This document shows positions 45,063-54,824 of a stretch of 64,000 nt of DNA, piece after piece. Location of the stretch: assembly GCF_001854185.1 (NCBI RefSeq), contig NZ_CP017603.1, positions 4,522,756 to 4,586,755 on the forward strand, read 5' to 3'. How positions within the stretch are numbered: the stretch's first letter is position 1; each line of letters begins with the position of its first letter. The notes under the pieces are model-generated. The model was not told where the DNA came from and did not search any database. It saw only the letters and a list, made by a program, of their open reading frames with translations. The DNA is from Clostridium formicaceticum. Lineage in GTDB: Bacteria; Bacillota; Clostridia; Peptostreptococcales; Natronincolaceae. The translations under genes were made by a program, and so were the position numbers.

Positions 45063-47119
45063 CTATTATCTAGTCTTTGCTTTTCCAACAGAATTAGCTG
45101 ACTATAGGGATATTGCTGATGTCCCTCATTTAATGTATCTAAAGCATAACTTTTACAAATATGAGAAAAGAGTGAAAGCACTCCAACGCTTTTACTTACT
45201 TTCTTTAACCAGCCTTCTGCTTCTGTTTCTTTTCCCATAAGCCATAGACTACTGATGATATAAGCAAGGGCTATAGGATAACTTGTTTCCTTTTTCTCTA
45301 TCTTAAGAAATGAGGTCACTGTCTCTTCAAACTGGCGATTTTTAAAATGAATGAGCCCTTGCATATAACAAATAAACGTCTTTTTATGTTGAAACCAATC
45401 ACCTTCCAAAAACCAGGCTTCTCTCTTTAAAAAAACATCAAATTCATTAGGATTGTGGTGAAATATACGCATTACTTTTTCCTGTACCAAATCATCTATG
45501 GGGTTCCATTGCAATGCTCTAAGATATGCCGAAAGCGCCTCCTGCTTTCTCTCTATTTTTTCATAAAAGCACCCTATTTCTCTATGGACTTTAGCACATG
45601 TTACCTCTGTAAGAGGATCTTCACTTCTCTTCCCATTGCTTTTTATGAGATGATGATAGAAGGCTATTAAAGCTTTGCTTGGTTTCGTAGGTACTTGAAA
45701 TAATGAGGTTTCCGTCGTAACAAGGCTCATATTCCATTGATGTATCTGCGCCTCTAGCTTTTTTGTAAAGCTTTTTGACCACATCACGTATTCTAACAGC
45801 CCTAATGGTTGCAGTTCCCCTAGTTTCATAAATTTCTCAGCTGCTTCTATTTCTTCGCTGCGCAGCAGCTGTTCAATAATTTTTTGTTTTAACACCAGCT
45901 GTTTTTGCTTATTTTTCATGCTTAAAAAAATTTTTTCAATAGCCTCCTGCTGACTTCCTTCTATCCAAGCTTCGGCTAATTTCATATATTGATCCTCTTT
46001 ACCTTCCAGCTCTCCTGTTATATTTCGTAAGTTTTCTAACACTTCAGTAGCACCTAATTTTTTCGCCAGTTCCCCTATTTTATGTAAAAGTTTTTGATTG
46101 GCCTTATTTAATTGATAGGCCTGCTGATAACAAGTCAATGCTTCCTGATCATTCAATACCTCCTCATGGGCCTCTCCTAGCATTTGTAAAATCGTAGAAG
46201 CGTTGATTTCAGGTCTGGGCACTATAGCATTAGATTTTTCTTTTAGTTTTAAACTTCTCTCCAGGTCCTGGATTGCTTCTGTATACTGTTGGAACTTTCT
46301 TCTTAATTCTCCACGTAACACGAGAAGGTCTGTATAAAAAGGAAAAGTCTTTATTCCCTCCTCCAATACTTCTAATGCCTCCTTATCTCTTTTTAGAAGG
46401 ATTAGCCCCCAACTTAAACATTTATAAAGATGAGGGGCAAATAGGTAATCAAGATTTACATTTTTACGTGCTTTTTGCAAATACCCTATACTCTCTTGAT
46501 ACCTTTGTTGGTTTAAAAGTTCTATGCCATAGATATATTGCAGGTAGCTATCCTCTGGATGGTTTTCAAGTTCTTCCTCCAGTAAAAAAAGTATAGTGTC
46601 AGAAGAAATGGTATTGGCTTGTTGAAAAATTCGGATACCTGCATCTTTTATATTGCTTAAGACTTCGTCTGGAATTCGTTCAAATATTTGATGTTGATAC
46701 CGATATTCTTTACGATTTCGAAGAAGACGCAAAGACGCCACGGGGGAAGAAATCCGATGTTTTTGTAAAGGGTGATCCACATACAATAAATATCCCTCTA
46801 CATTAGGATTATCTAGAAGTAAACGCATCTTTTTTCCTTGTTCTACAGGAATTACTTCATTTGCCTGAAGAAATAATATCCACCTTCCTTTGGCTCGATC
46901 TAAGCAGAAATTTTTAGCCTCACGATAACTGCTTTTTTCTTGCATTTTATAAACAGTAACATCTGTTTTAAGTTCTACCTTCATCATTAAATCCCTTGAA
47001 CCTATGTTAATAATCATTATTTCATCTGCAACCGCTTCCATATTCTCTAGGCAACGGGTAAGGTGCTTTTCATCATCCTTCGTTATTATACATAAACTTA
47101 AACCCTTTGCTTTCGTCAT
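45026..47119 (-). CDS. Degenerate GT2-family glycosyltransferase with TPR repeats
   Basis: 697 aa. The N-terminal 120 residues have the fold signature of GT2 glycosyltransferases (LSLCIITKDDEKHLTRCLENMEAVADEIMIINIGSRD), but the usual VDTGSTD is NIGSRD and the metal-binding DxD of LFLDADE is replaced by Gln-Ala-Asn (LFLQANE), so catalysis is doubtful. The rest is a long helical TPR region (for example EDSYLQYIYGIELLNQQRYQESIGYL, in two parts). It follows Maf and a small TPR protein, and may be a scaffold of the glycosylation machinery. The end of the gene is supplied by the inserted MITE-like element. Confidence 0.82.
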   Translation of the reverse strand: MTKAKGLSLCIITKDDEKHLTRCLENMEAVADEIMIINIGSRDLMMKVELKTDVTVYKMQEKSSYREAKNFCLDRAKGRWILFLQANEVIPVEQGKKMRLLLDNPNVEGYLLYVDHPLQKHRISSPVASLRLLRNRKEYRYQHQIFERIPDEVLSNIKDAGIRIFQQANTISSDTILFLLEEELENHPEDSYLQYIYGIELLNQQRYQESIGYLQKARKNVNLDYLFAPHLYKCLSWGLILLKRDKEALEVLEEGIKTFPFYTDLLVLRGELRRKFQQYTEAIQDLERSLKLKEKSNAIVPRPEINASTILQMLGEAHEEVLNDQEALTCYQQAYQLNKANQKLLHKIGELAKKLGATEVLENLRNITGELEGKEDQYMKLAEAWIEGSQQEAIEKIFLSMKNKQKQLVLKQKIIEQLLRSEEIEAAEKFMKLGELQPLGLLEYVMWSKSFTKKLEAQIHQWNMSLVTTETSLFQVPTKPSKALIAFYHHLIKSNGKRSEDPLTEVTCAKVHREIGCFYEKIERKQEALSAYLRALQWNPIDDLVQEKVMRIFHHNPNEFDVFLKREAWFLEGDWFQHKKTFICYMQGLIHFKNRQFEETVTSFLKIEKKETSYPIALAYIISSLWLMGKETEAEGWLKKVSKSVGVLSLFSHICKSYALDTLNEGHQQYPYSQLILLEKQRLDNSNYISCNKTFTT

Positions 47120-47122
47120 GAA

Positions 47123-47494
47123 TCATAGATTCTCCTCTCTATACTTTTGCAGCGCTTCATACATCTTTCCTGCTGATTCATATTCCCCTAGATGATAATA
47201 ACAGTCCCCTAATTTCTGTATCATTTCTATATCATTTTCATTAAGGGCTAAATAGGCTTTATAAATAGGAATAGCTTGTTGAAATTCTCCCTGTTGGTAT
47301 AAAAGGGAAGCATAATTATATAGGACATCTTCATTTAGTGGATTTAATTGATATGCTCTTTGAAAATACATTGCTGCAGCCTGTAAGTCTTTCATTTGAT
47401 AAAGTAGAACACCAATATGGTTAAAGGTTTGAGGGTGATCCGGCTCCTTCATCAGTTGATCTAGTTTTCTTTCTAAAGCTTCTACAAAACTCAA
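47123..47494 (-). CDS. Small TPR protein
   Basis: 123 aa, essentially three to four tetratricopeptide repeats (HPQTFNHIGVLLYQMKDLQAAAMYFQRAY, split over repeats; LNEDVLYNYASLLYQQGEFQQAIPIY). Probably a protein-protein adaptor for its neighbours. It starts 4 nt after the Maf gene stop and ends 3 nt before the next gene. Confidence 0.88.
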   Translation of the reverse strand: MSFVEALERKLDQLMKEPDHPQTFNHIGVLLYQMKDLQAAAMYFQRAYQLNPLNEDVLYNYASLLYQQGEFQQAIPIYKAYLALNENDIEMIQKLGDCYYHLGEYESAGKMYEALQKYREENL

Positions 47495-47498
47495 AGCT

Positions 47499-49433
47499 TT
47501 ACCCCCTTTCTTCTATAGTTTCCACAGCTTCTAATAATTCTTCTAATGGTCCTATAGCCTCTTCTAAATAGATAGATACGCTTTGACAAATAATATTCAA
47601 ATGATGAAAAAAACTATGCTGTATTTCAAAAACCTCAGTAATCTTTTCTGGCGTATCAATTACCCCTAAACGATTTATCAGATAAAAGTATACGAAGATC
47701 ACTTGTTGTGAAAAACAACGGTGCAAGTCATCTGCTATAAAAAGTTGATAGGTATTCATATGCTTATGATAAGCTTTTTCTAAAATATTTTGATGGCCTT
47801 TACTATCTTTATCCTGAGATAAACGAATCATTTCTCTACAGGTCAACTTCCCTCTAGCAGCTTCTCGACTTAAGTCTCGAAAGGAGGCAATATATTCTTC
47901 TACGCTTTTTATGAATTTCCGCAATCCTTCTTTTCTTTCTTGCATAGAAATTTTTGTTTTCTCATCATTAATCAATTTATAAACAGGATAAGCTATAGAT
48001 TTCCTGCAATACCCTTGAATCACATCAGCTAACTGCTGACATTTTGTCCCTTTGATCTTTGCTCCCCCTTCTGTGGCATTGATGAAGGTTTTATGAGCAT
48101 GGGTAGCAATTTTTTTTTCTAGACCTTCCTTGAAATCCACCCATAGCTGATTGGAAGGGATCATCCTTCCTTCGTTGCTCTCAACATAGACAATTGGTTT
48201 TGACTTTAAAAGGTCTCTGGCACGTTTCCCCTTCTCTTGCAAATAAACAGCATCTTTACTATGGGTGACCCCCTCCGGTCCATAAGCATAATCCTGTCCT
48301 ACAAAAACGATGGGATTCGCCCCTAGATATACAGCTAATTCTAGAGCAAGATGTGAAACGTTGGCCCCTGCATCAAGGGCGCTTCCATCACCAACATGTT
48401 TATTTATCCATTGATTAATTGCCTCTTGATTACGAAATATAGGAATTTTTGCTCCAGGAAAAGAAGGGTATACTTGTTGATCTATTAATCCTAAAGAAAG
48501 GAGAGCCATATCTTTAGGGTAGAGGATATTTTCAAAGTGGTAGGTATAGGTATATTTTGTACGTTCAATAATGGTTAAGATATCTGGCGGAATATGGTTT
48601 TTCATTAAGGGGATAATGGCTGACTCTGTGGACAAAATCAATCCTTTGTCCTGAATTTTCCTTAATTGTTGAATATTTTTATCCAGTGAGGGGCCATTGG
48701 CTATGATAAAAGCTGGAACATTCTTATATTTGTCTTTCAAACAAGAAATATAGGGGTTTAACACAATTTCCTTCATATTGGCCAACAAATTATGTAGTCC
48801 GATTAGATTGTCTAAGTGGTCATTTCCAATATAGAAAACAAATAATCCTAATTGAGAAAAGATATATTGATGTATTTTCATGTATTGAACCTTAAAATTT
48901 CGCTGTGCCATAAGGGTAAAAGCCAGGACAGGAGAAGTACAGTTGGCAAAAGCGATACTAAAAAACAAACGATCAAATGCTTTAGCAAAGTGCTGAATAT
49001 CCCCTATAAGAAAAACAATTTTTTGCGTTCTGATGATAGGTTCTAAATCAAAATAATGAAGCATGGCTGTAAACAAATAAATATTTTCTTCGAAAACAAT
49101 CACTAAGGTATGCGTTTGTTTCTGCGCAAATATTTCAAATAAAGCATAACCAAAACCACAGCCATACATAAAAATAGCCCCTGCCCCCTGAGTAGCAATC
49201 CCCCCACACCACTTCTTTGCTTCTTGGAGGGGATCTATGCTAGTAACTTGAAGACTTCTCTCTCCTTCATCATATCTACAGATGGGGTAACCTTCATTAT
49301 TATAGCTGACTTTTACCCTCTTCCATAGTGCTCTTTCATCTACTTGTAGTACAGATTCCCTTAGCCAAGGGTTTAAAAACTGTAGGTTCCTATGGAACAT
49401 TTCTTTTGTTTCGTTTTCCTTAGCTACAATCAT
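47499..49433 (-). CDS. Maf-type (DUF115) glycosyltransferase
   Basis: 644 aa. The central domain (about 210-430) has the MAF_flag10/DUF115 hallmark AFIIANGPSLDKNIQQLRKI, IIERTKYTYTYHF, PIFVGQDYAYGPEGVTHSKD, known in the Maf proteins that transfer pseudaminic or legionaminic acids to Ser/Thr of flagellin. The N-terminal and C-terminal helical regions are typical of the longer Gram-positive forms. It follows a nonulosonate pathway on the same transcript, strongly suggesting CMP-nonulosonate as donor. The acceptor is not known; no flagellin gene is near. It overlaps the preceding small gene by 4 nt. Confidence 0.9.
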   Translation of the reverse strand: MIVAKENETKEMFHRNLQFLNPWLRESVLQVDERALWKRVKVSYNNEGYPICRYDEGERSLQVTSIDPLQEAKKWCGGIATQGAGAIFMYGCGFGYALFEIFAQKQTHTLVIVFEENIYLFTAMLHYFDLEPIIRTQKIVFLIGDIQHFAKAFDRLFFSIAFANCTSPVLAFTLMAQRNFKVQYMKIHQYIFSQLGLFVFYIGNDHLDNLIGLHNLLANMKEIVLNPYISCLKDKYKNVPAFIIANGPSLDKNIQQLRKIQDKGLILSTESAIIPLMKNHIPPDILTIIERTKYTYTYHFENILYPKDMALLSLGLIDQQVYPSFPGAKIPIFRNQEAINQWINKHVGDGSALDAGANVSHLALELAVYLGANPIVFVGQDYAYGPEGVTHSKDAVYLQEKGKRARDLLKSKPIVYVESNEGRMIPSNQLWVDFKEGLEKKIATHAHKTFINATEGGAKIKGTKCQQLADVIQGYCRKSIAYPVYKLINDEKTKISMQERKEGLRKFIKSVEEYIASFRDLSREAARGKLTCREMIRLSQDKDSKGHQNILEKAYHKHMNTYQLFIADDLHRCFSQQVIFVYFYLINRLGVIDTPEKITEVFEIQHSFFHHLNIICQSVSIYLEEAIGPLEELLEAVETIEERG

Positions 49434-49747
49434 TTCTCATCACACTCCTTCTCCCACCCTTCTATTAGAGGATAAAGTGTAAACGCCAATATATCTGTCA
49501 TCGCAATGACATCTTGACTTTTTACAGCCTCGTATAAGGTTTGCAGCACTGGCAAAAGTTTCTCCATTTTTTTGTTTAGCGTCTCAATACATTGGTGATT
49601 CTCTAGTAGCTTCTCTAAATCATCCATACTATCTAAAAAGCTATCTAAAGCCACATGATCATCGCCTTTTCTAAAGCTCTCAATCCCAAATAACAAAGCA
49701 TTTTTAAGCCTATCACTTCTTTGTTTAGTACTACTTAACGCCATCAT
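49430..49747 (-). CDS. Small helical protein of the glycosylation locus (hypothetical)
   Basis: About 105 aa, all-helical and acidic, not recognised. The start is placed at an ATG behind AAGGAG (9-nt spacing), 7 codons into the longest ORF, which starts inside the upstream gene. The helices (KNALLFGIESFRKGDDHVALDSF, in two halves; LLPVLQTLYEAVKSQDVIAM) remind one of FliS-like chaperones, but no family match can be claimed. It overlaps the Maf start by 4 nt, so is translationally coupled with it. Confidence 0.7.
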   Translation of the reverse strand: MMALSSTKQRSDRLKNALLFGIESFRKGDDHVALDSFLDSMDDLEKLLENHQCIETLNKKMEKLLPVLQTLYEAVKSQDVIAMTDILAFTLYPLIEGWEKECDEK

Positions 49748-50054
49748 TTTTCTTTTCTCCTTCATCAACCAATTCCTTCCAACGATATTGCTGATAGCCT
49801 TCTAGGTTTTTTAAGGTGTAATATACAGTGGCCTGCATTCTTGCATCAAAAAAGTTGATGATCTGCCTTCTGTCCTTCACCTCTTCTTCTCTCCAAAAAA
49901 GCCCTCTTAAAGCAAGAGATTCCTTTTTAATTTTCTCCAGCAATGCTTTTATTTCTGTGACTTCAAAAGCATACTGAAATACTTTTCTTACCTCCTCCTG
50001 TAATATAAGAGAGTAGCATGTACAGTCATGCTGAGGATTTTCTTTGATTCGCAT
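49731..50054 (-). CDS. Small hypothetical protein of the glycosylation locus
   Basis: 107 aa from the ATG behind AAGGAGG (7-nt spacing); the longest ORF begins 8 codons earlier. It opens with MRIKENPQHDCTCYSLILQE and is otherwise helical with basic and acidic runs (EIKALLEKIKKE, GLFWREEEVKDRRQ). No family recognised. Lies between ptmA and the next small gene on the same transcript. Confidence 0.7.
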   Translation of the reverse strand: MRIKENPQHDCTCYSLILQEEVRKVFQYAFEVTEIKALLEKIKKESLALRGLFWREEEVKDRRQIINFFDARMQATVYYTLKNLEGYQQYRWKELVDEGEKKNDGVK

Positions 50055-50071
50055 AGACTTCCTCCTTACCC

Positions 50072-50896
50072 TTACCAAGCGCTTAGTCCTCCATCTACAA
50101 CAATGTTTTGGCCTGTAACATAACTTGAGGCTTCCGAGGCTAAGAAAATCAAGGCTGCTACCATTTCTTCCGGCTGACCCATTCTGCCTAAGGGGACCCT
50201 TGCAGCATATTTTTTCTGAAAAGTATTATTTTGGCCACTTTCATTGCCCCCTAGGGTTAAAGTATTTACACGAATTTTCTTCTCTGCCCAATAGGTTGCT
50301 AAATATTTACTTAATCCCATCACTGCTGCTTTAGAAGCAGTATAAACTGCGGGGGTATTAATTTTTCTATCTAAGTAAAGGGAACCCTCATATATTCCAT
50401 GATTTGGCGCTAACATCCCATAGATGGAGGAGGTTTGAATAATACTTCCACCCTTACCCTGTCGAACCATTTGAGCACCAACAGCCTGAGCCACTAAAAA
50501 CATACCATCTAGGTTTACAGACATGATATTACGCCATTCATCTAGGGAGTATTCTTCGAAAGGAGCAAAAAAAGCCTTTAAATCCTTTGATTTGCTGGCA
50601 GCATTATTATGCAGGATATGAATTTCTCCAAAGCAGGCTATTACTTTAGCAACCATGGCTTTTACATCCTTGGGAGAAGAAACATCGCAGACAATGCCCA
50701 AAGCTTTTCTTTGGTAATTTTTCATTAATGCCTCAGCAAAAGTTGTTGTTTCTTTTTCATCTAAATCCACAACCACCACATTGGCTCCAAATTCTGCTAA
50801 TCCTGCACAAAAACGCCTTCCCAATATCCCTAAGCCACCTGTAACCACAGCGGTTTTATTCTCTAAGTTAAATAAGCCTTTATAGGAGATCTTCAT
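50072..50896 (-). CDS. ptmA: SDR-family oxidoreductase (PtmA-like)
   Basis: 274-residue short-chain dehydrogenase: NAD-binding [12 protein letters not shown] (Gly-rich), NNAAS, catalytic Ser in QTSSIYG, Tyr-x3-Lys in [10 protein letters not shown], and VDGGLSAW at the end. In Campylobacter, ptmA lies next to ptmB and ptmF and acts in an early branch of legionaminate synthesis; the same gene order is kept here. It overlaps legF by 17 nt; the GGAGGG site lies before the ATG inside legF. Confidence 0.85.
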   Translation of the reverse strand: MKISYKGLFNLENKTAVVTGGLGILGRRFCAGLAEFGANVVVVDLDEKETTTFAEALMKNYQRKALGIVCDVSSPKDVKAMVAKVIACFGEIHILHNNAASKSKDLKAFFAPFEEYSLDEWRNIMSVNLDGMFLVAQAVGAQMVRQGKGGSIIQTSSIYGMLAPNHGIYEGSLYLDRKINTPAVYTASKAAVMGLSKYLATYWAEKKIRVNTLTLGGNESGQNNTFQKKYAARVPLGRMGQPEEMVAALIFLASEASSYVTGQNIVVDGGLSAW

Positions 50897-51599
50897 TACG
50901 CTTTTCCCTCCTCTTATCCATTAGAAATTCTACAAATTGAAAATCTAATTCTGAGTCAATATCAATTGAACGTTCCTCTGGCATGATATATAAGCGTGTA
51001 TCTTGATTAAAAATTGTTGGATGTTTTAACAAAGCTTCCCTCTGCCAAGCATAAATAGAGGCATTCAGATCATAGGATTTTGGCGCATCTTGTCTGCAAA
51101 AAACTGGTTTTGGCAAAGGTTTCGATAGCTGAACAATTCCTTCATGGTTCACTTCTACGAGGTTAAAATAAGGAGAACGTCGAGCAGGCGTGCCTGTAAT
51201 TACATTGGATACTTGCTTTGTTTCAAGCAGACTCACCACATCCTTTATATCAGATGCATAACGCAAGGGGGAGGTCACATCTAAATCTACAATCACATCA
51301 AAATGTTGTTGGAATGAAGTTTCTACTGTATGTAGTACGTGCTGTATCACTGGGATTTTAGGAGCATGATCTGTGGCAAGATGAGGGGGGCGCTGAATCA
51401 AATAATCTGCCCCCCACGCATTTGCTATATTTAAAATTTCTGCACTATCACTACTTACTGCGATGGTTTGGAACAGCTTAGATATCTTGGCTTGTAGGAT
51501 ACTGTAAGCCAAAAGCGGCTTCCCTGCAAGTTGGCGAAGGTTTTTATTCATAACACCTTTTGAACCAGACCGTGCACAAATCGTACATAACCTTTTCAT
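50880..51599 (-). CDS. legF: CMP-legionaminate (acylneuraminate) cytidylyltransferase
   Basis: Activates the nonulosonic acid with CTP to CMP-Leg, the donor for Maf. 239 aa with [30 protein letters not shown] (split across the family motif), the typical N-terminal nucleotide loop, DLDVTSPLR, and R/S residues of [15 protein letters not shown]. It also corresponds to PtmB. Overlaps the neighbour by 4 nt. Confidence 0.92.
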   Translation of the reverse strand: MKRLCTICARSGSKGVMNKNLRQLAGKPLLAYSILQAKISKLFQTIAVSSDSAEILNIANAWGADYLIQRPPHLATDHAPKIPVIQHVLHTVETSFQQHFDVIVDLDVTSPLRYASDIKDVVSLLETKQVSNVITGTPARRSPYFNLVEVNHEGIVQLSKPLPKPVFCRQDAPKSYDLNASIYAWQREALLKHPTIFNQDTRLYIMPEERSIDIDSELDFQFVEFLMDKRREKRNEDLL

Positions 51600-52507
51600 T
51601 TATTTATCCATTTCCTTTCTTTTGCTGATGTTTCAGCAGCATTAATCATCTCTAATACCTTCAAGCCCTCTGTAAATCTACATAAATTAGGACTTCCTCC
51701 ACTGATGATAGCCTTATGCTGCATAAAATAGGTAGTATCTCGGTCAAGATTATATTTTATTAATTCTTCGTTAATCTGTAGGGTTTGCTGTACTAAGTCT
51801 GCTTTGATGGTATAATTATCGGTAATAACCATCATCTCCCTTCTATGCATACGATCAAGATAATTTACATGAACTTGTACTATCGGACACCTTTTCATCA
51901 CAAGCATGAGATTATACAAATCTTCGCTATCTATTTGTAAAGAACTATATTTTCCTCCCATCGCCACCATACTATGCCAGTCATCAAAAAACCATCGAAG
52001 ATAGTCTAGTTCATGACTGAGATCAAGCAAGACCCCTCCTCCTTCATTTTTTTTAGCTGAATAACTTCTTCGATAATCTCGCTTTGGTCTCCAATTAGGT
52101 AAATACTGTCCTACATAAATTTGTGCATATAATGGTGCTTCTTCTTTGATGACTTTAAATAACTTCTGGAGTATTGGATGAAATCTTAGGTTATAGCCTA
52201 CATATCCTTGTTGAAAGTTATTCCTGGGAATTTCTTGGGGAATGTGGAAAAGCGGCTTTTCTACTAGAACAATACCTTTAAAATCATAGGTAGCTATTTC
52301 AGTTAAGGTAGCATAATGTTTACTGGTTTCATTGGCAACAACAATATATGCTGGTTTTTCTTGTACAAGGGCCTTGGATAAACTGGAATAGTTGGGAGAA
52401 AAATCAATCTCTCTTTGACTCAAAACCGCTACGCGGCAACCTAATTCCTTTAAAATTTTTGTATGTCTTTGCCCAATTGAACCATAACCTATCACAAGAC
52501 AATTCAT
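51596..52507 (-). CDS. ptmF: Gfo/Idh/MocA-family oxidoreductase (PtmF-like)
   Basis: 303 aa. NAD(P)-binding Rossmann N-terminus (CLVIGYGSIGQRHTKILKELG), LVEKPLF with the family Lys, then an EGGGVLLDLSHELDYLRWF motif in the C-terminal domain, which includes the His-Asp pair of the family. The start is the ATG overlapping the ptmE stop (ATGA) rather than an upstream ATG inside ptmE. Homologous placement next to ptmE/ptmB in Campylobacter supports PtmF; the precise reaction is unsettled. Confidence 0.85.
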   Translation of the reverse strand: MNCLVIGYGSIGQRHTKILKELGCRVAVLSQREIDFSPNYSSLSKALVQEKPAYIVVANETSKHYATLTEIATYDFKGIVLVEKPLFHIPQEIPRNNFQQGYVGYNLRFHPILQKLFKVIKEEAPLYAQIYVGQYLPNWRPKRDYRRSYSAKKNEGGGVLLDLSHELDYLRWFFDDWHSMVAMGGKYSSLQIDSEDLYNLMLVMKRCPIVQVHVNYLDRMHRREMMVITDNYTIKADLVQQTLQINEELIKYNLDRDTTYFMQHKAIISGGSPNLCRFTEGLKVLEMINAAETSAKERKWINK

Positions 52508-53574
52508 TGAAACACCTCGTAAAAATCCAGCTTGGCTCGATGAAAATCCTCCATTGCTCCAATGTCCATCCAATATTCTCGGATAGGAAAAACCACTATT
52601 TGTTTGCCATTCTTCAGCATCCTTTCCAATAGTTGATTCATATCAAAGTAGGCGTTTTTTGGAATCTCATCTAATACCCGCGGATTTAATACATAAATAC
52701 CTGCATTAATAAAGCTTGAGTAAATAGGTTTTTCTTCAAAGCCTATTAATCTATCTTTGTTTACCTTCACCACCCCGTAGGGAATTTGAAAATCGTAGTT
52801 TCGTACAGCCACAGTAGCTTCACACCAATGCTCCAGATGAAAATCGATTAATTGTTTAAAATTAACTTTTGTCAAAATATCCCCATTCATGACAATGATC
52901 GGCTTTTCTGTTTTCATAGAGAATAAACTCAGTGAACCAGCCGTTCCCATTTTTTTTTCTTCATGAAGATAGTGGATTTCTACCCCCCATTTACTGCCAT
53001 CTCCAAAATAGCTCTTAATCTGCTCTCCCCTATAGTTAATAGAAAAACAAAATTGGTAAAATCCCTGTTCTATAAAATGATTTAATATAATCTCTAAAAG
53101 TGGCTTTCCTCCAATGGAAAGCATTGGTTTGGGACAATCATCCGTCAAAGGCTTCAGTCTGATGCCTAAGCCCCCTGCCATTAAAATAACCCAATTTTCA
53201 TTTTTAGCAGAATCAAGTAAATCCTCTAGTCTTTCAATCCCTATGACGCAGCCTTCATTATCTACTACAGGAAGGTGCCGAATTTTATTATCCTTTAGAA
53301 TTTTTAATGTACTCTTTTTATCTTTCATTTCAGTGATGGTAATGGGATGTTTATTCATAATTCTCTCAACAGGATCATCTAAAGATAAGCCATTTAGCAG
53401 TCCCCGCCGGATATCCCCATCAGTAACAGTACCTAATAATTTATTATTCTGGCTGATCACCATGGCAATTTGTAAGGAAGATAAATCAATCATCCTAATG
53501 GCTTCTTGGATCTTGGTGTTAGGTGATATTAATGCCTTCTCCCATTTCTTCATGCTGCATCTATTCCTTCCCAT
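52504..53574 (-). CDS. ptmE: Nucleotidyltransferase with CBS pair (PtmE-like, GDP-GlcN synthesis)
   Basis: Two CBS domains at about 18-130 (LGTVTDGDIRRGLL; IRHLPVVDNEGCVIGI) precede a nucleotidyltransferase domain (WVILMAGGLGIRLKPLTDDCPKPMLSIGGKPL split, about 125-356) with the NTP-binding Gly-rich loop. In Campylobacter PtmE links glucosamine-1-P to GTP to give GDP-GlcN for legionaminic acid. Start could instead be the Met 7 codons in (53553), which has a better-spaced ribosome site AAGGAA. The gene follows the NeuD-like one by 12 nt. Confidence 0.87.
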   Translation of the reverse strand: MGRNRCSMKKWEKALISPNTKIQEAIRMIDLSSLQIAMVISQNNKLLGTVTDGDIRRGLLNGLSLDDPVERIMNKHPITITEMKDKKSTLKILKDNKIRHLPVVDNEGCVIGIERLEDLLDSAKNENWVILMAGGLGIRLKPLTDDCPKPMLSIGGKPLLEIILNHFIEQGFYQFCFSINYRGEQIKSYFGDGSKWGVEIHYLHEEKKMGTAGSLSLFSMKTEKPIIVMNGDILTKVNFKQLIDFHLEHWCEATVAVRNYDFQIPYGVVKVNKDRLIGFEEKPIYSSFINAGIYVLNPRVLDEIPKNAYFDMNQLLERMLKNGKQIVVFPIREYWMDIGAMEDFHRAKLDFYEVFQ

Positions 53575-53586
53575 ACAAGCTCTCTT

Positions 53587-54210
53587 TTACTTAGCCGGAA
53601 TCCCTTTTACTATTGTATGATCTGGAACATTTTTTGTGACAACAGCTCCTGCACCAACGGTTGCGTTTTTACCAACGATTATTTTTTCAGTGATTGATTT
53701 TCCTTGGAGGATGCAAGCATTGGCCCCAATATAGACGCCCATAGACAGTCTTACATTTCCCGAAATATTGGCACCTGAAGAAATGGTGACAAAATCCTCA
53801 ATGATGCAATCATGAGCAACAGTACAATTAAGATAGTAGATACCAAAATTACCTACCTCGATATTATTGGTCATTCTGGCACCAGCACAAATAATATTTC
53901 CCACCTTCTTTTCTAGTTTTATGAATTGCTCATAACCGAAGGTTGCAGTAGGATGAATAAGATTAATATACGGAAGACTAGCATACCTATCCCTTATTTC
54001 CTTACGGATTTTCGTATCACCAATACCGATCGTAAATTGATAGCCAGCCTCAGCGAGGGCACACACCTCCTTTTCCGTCACGATAGAAAAATCTCCTAAA
54101 TTTCCTGCTTTGCTCTTATCGATAAAGATGATTTCTTTATAGCCTAAAACAAAGGCAATATCCCTGACTTCCCTAGCAAATCCAGAGGCACCAAAAATGG
54201 CAATTTTCAT
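53587..54210 (-). CDS. NeuD/PglD-type acetyltransferase
   Basis: 207 aa. N-terminal Rossmann-like part ([20 protein letters not shown]) and C-terminal left-handed beta-helix with hexapeptide repeats ([28 protein letters not shown] in two runs; [23 protein letters not shown]). The family N-acetylates amino sugars (PglD) or O-acetylates sialic acid (NeuD). Here it may do the LegH step (4-N-acetylation) or decorate the product. It overlaps legI by 4 nt. Confidence 0.88.
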   Translation of the reverse strand: MKIAIFGASGFAREVRDIAFVLGYKEIIFIDKSKAGNLGDFSIVTEKEVCALAEAGYQFTIGIGDTKIRKEIRDRYASLPYINLIHPTATFGYEQFIKLEKKVGNIICAGARMTNNIEVGNFGIYYLNCTVAHDCIIEDFVTISSGANISGNVRLSMGVYIGANACILQGKSITEKIIVGKNATVGAGAVVTKNVPDHTIVKGIPAK

Positions 54211-54824
54211 GGAATCACCTCATTTTTTTGATAAGACTTCGGTGCGGTTTTCCCTAATATATCCCAAAACCCTAAAGGGGATAATCCTTCTGCTGGTCGC
54301 TTTATTGTCAAATTTTCTTCTGTAAAAAGTTCCCCCTTCTGAATATTGCCAGCTGTAACAATACTTTTACGAACGACTTTTTGATTTTCTAATTCAGAAG
54401 AAGTAGGCTTTTTTTGTGAACTCCCAAGAGCTTTTTCTATCTGGCGTATCCCCTGCACCATCTGATAAAAGACTTTAGGCTCTAGAGAAGCTTTATGATC
54501 TGGACCTGGCAAATTTCGATTTAAAGTAATATGTTTTTCTATAACTACAGCTCCTAAAGCCACTGCTGCTAGAGCCACAGCGATACCTAATGTATGATCA
54601 GAGTAACCAACAGGTAGCCGGAAACACTGATACAAAGTCTTTAGTGCCCGTAAGTTGCTTTCTTCAAATGCGGCAGGATACGCTGTAGTACAGTGAAGCA
54701 AGCTCACATTTTTATATAAAAGTTTTTGCCCTGCTTCAGAATAATAAGCTTTTTTAAAAGCCTCTCTTGAAGGAACAGCATGATTTACACCTATTTCAGC
54801 AATAACATAAACCCTCCGATTCAT
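54207..54824 (-). CDS. legI: Nonulosonate synthase (LegI/NeuB), large internal in-frame deletion
   Basis: Condenses the 6-carbon sugar with phosphoenolpyruvate to nonulosonate. The 205 residues start like NeuB ([12 protein letters not shown]) and then jump within about 30 residues to [22 protein letters not shown], which belongs at about residue 170 of a 340-350 residue protein. About 130 residues, including the KFQTF and TPFD segments of the TIM barrel and most PEP-binding residues, are missing; the EKHIT and [11 protein letters not shown] motifs and the C-terminal antifreeze-like domain are intact. The ORF is clean, so it is an in-frame deletion, not a frameshift. Probably inactive. Confidence 0.85.
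   Translation of the reverse strand: MNRRVYVIAEIGVNHAVPSREAFKKAYYSEAGQKLLYKNVSLLHCTTAYPAAFEESNLRALKTLYQCFRLPVGYSDHTLGIAVALAAVALGAVVIEKHITLNRNLPGPDHKASLEPKVFYQMVQGIRQIEKALGSSQKKPTSSELENQKVVRKSIVTAGNIQKGELFTEENLTIKRPAEGLSPLGFWDILGKTAPKSYQKNEVIP

Noticed and set aside
53114..53620. 168-aa plus-strand ORF
   Set aside because: It is antisense to ptmE, which has intact CBS and nucleotidyltransferase motifs.
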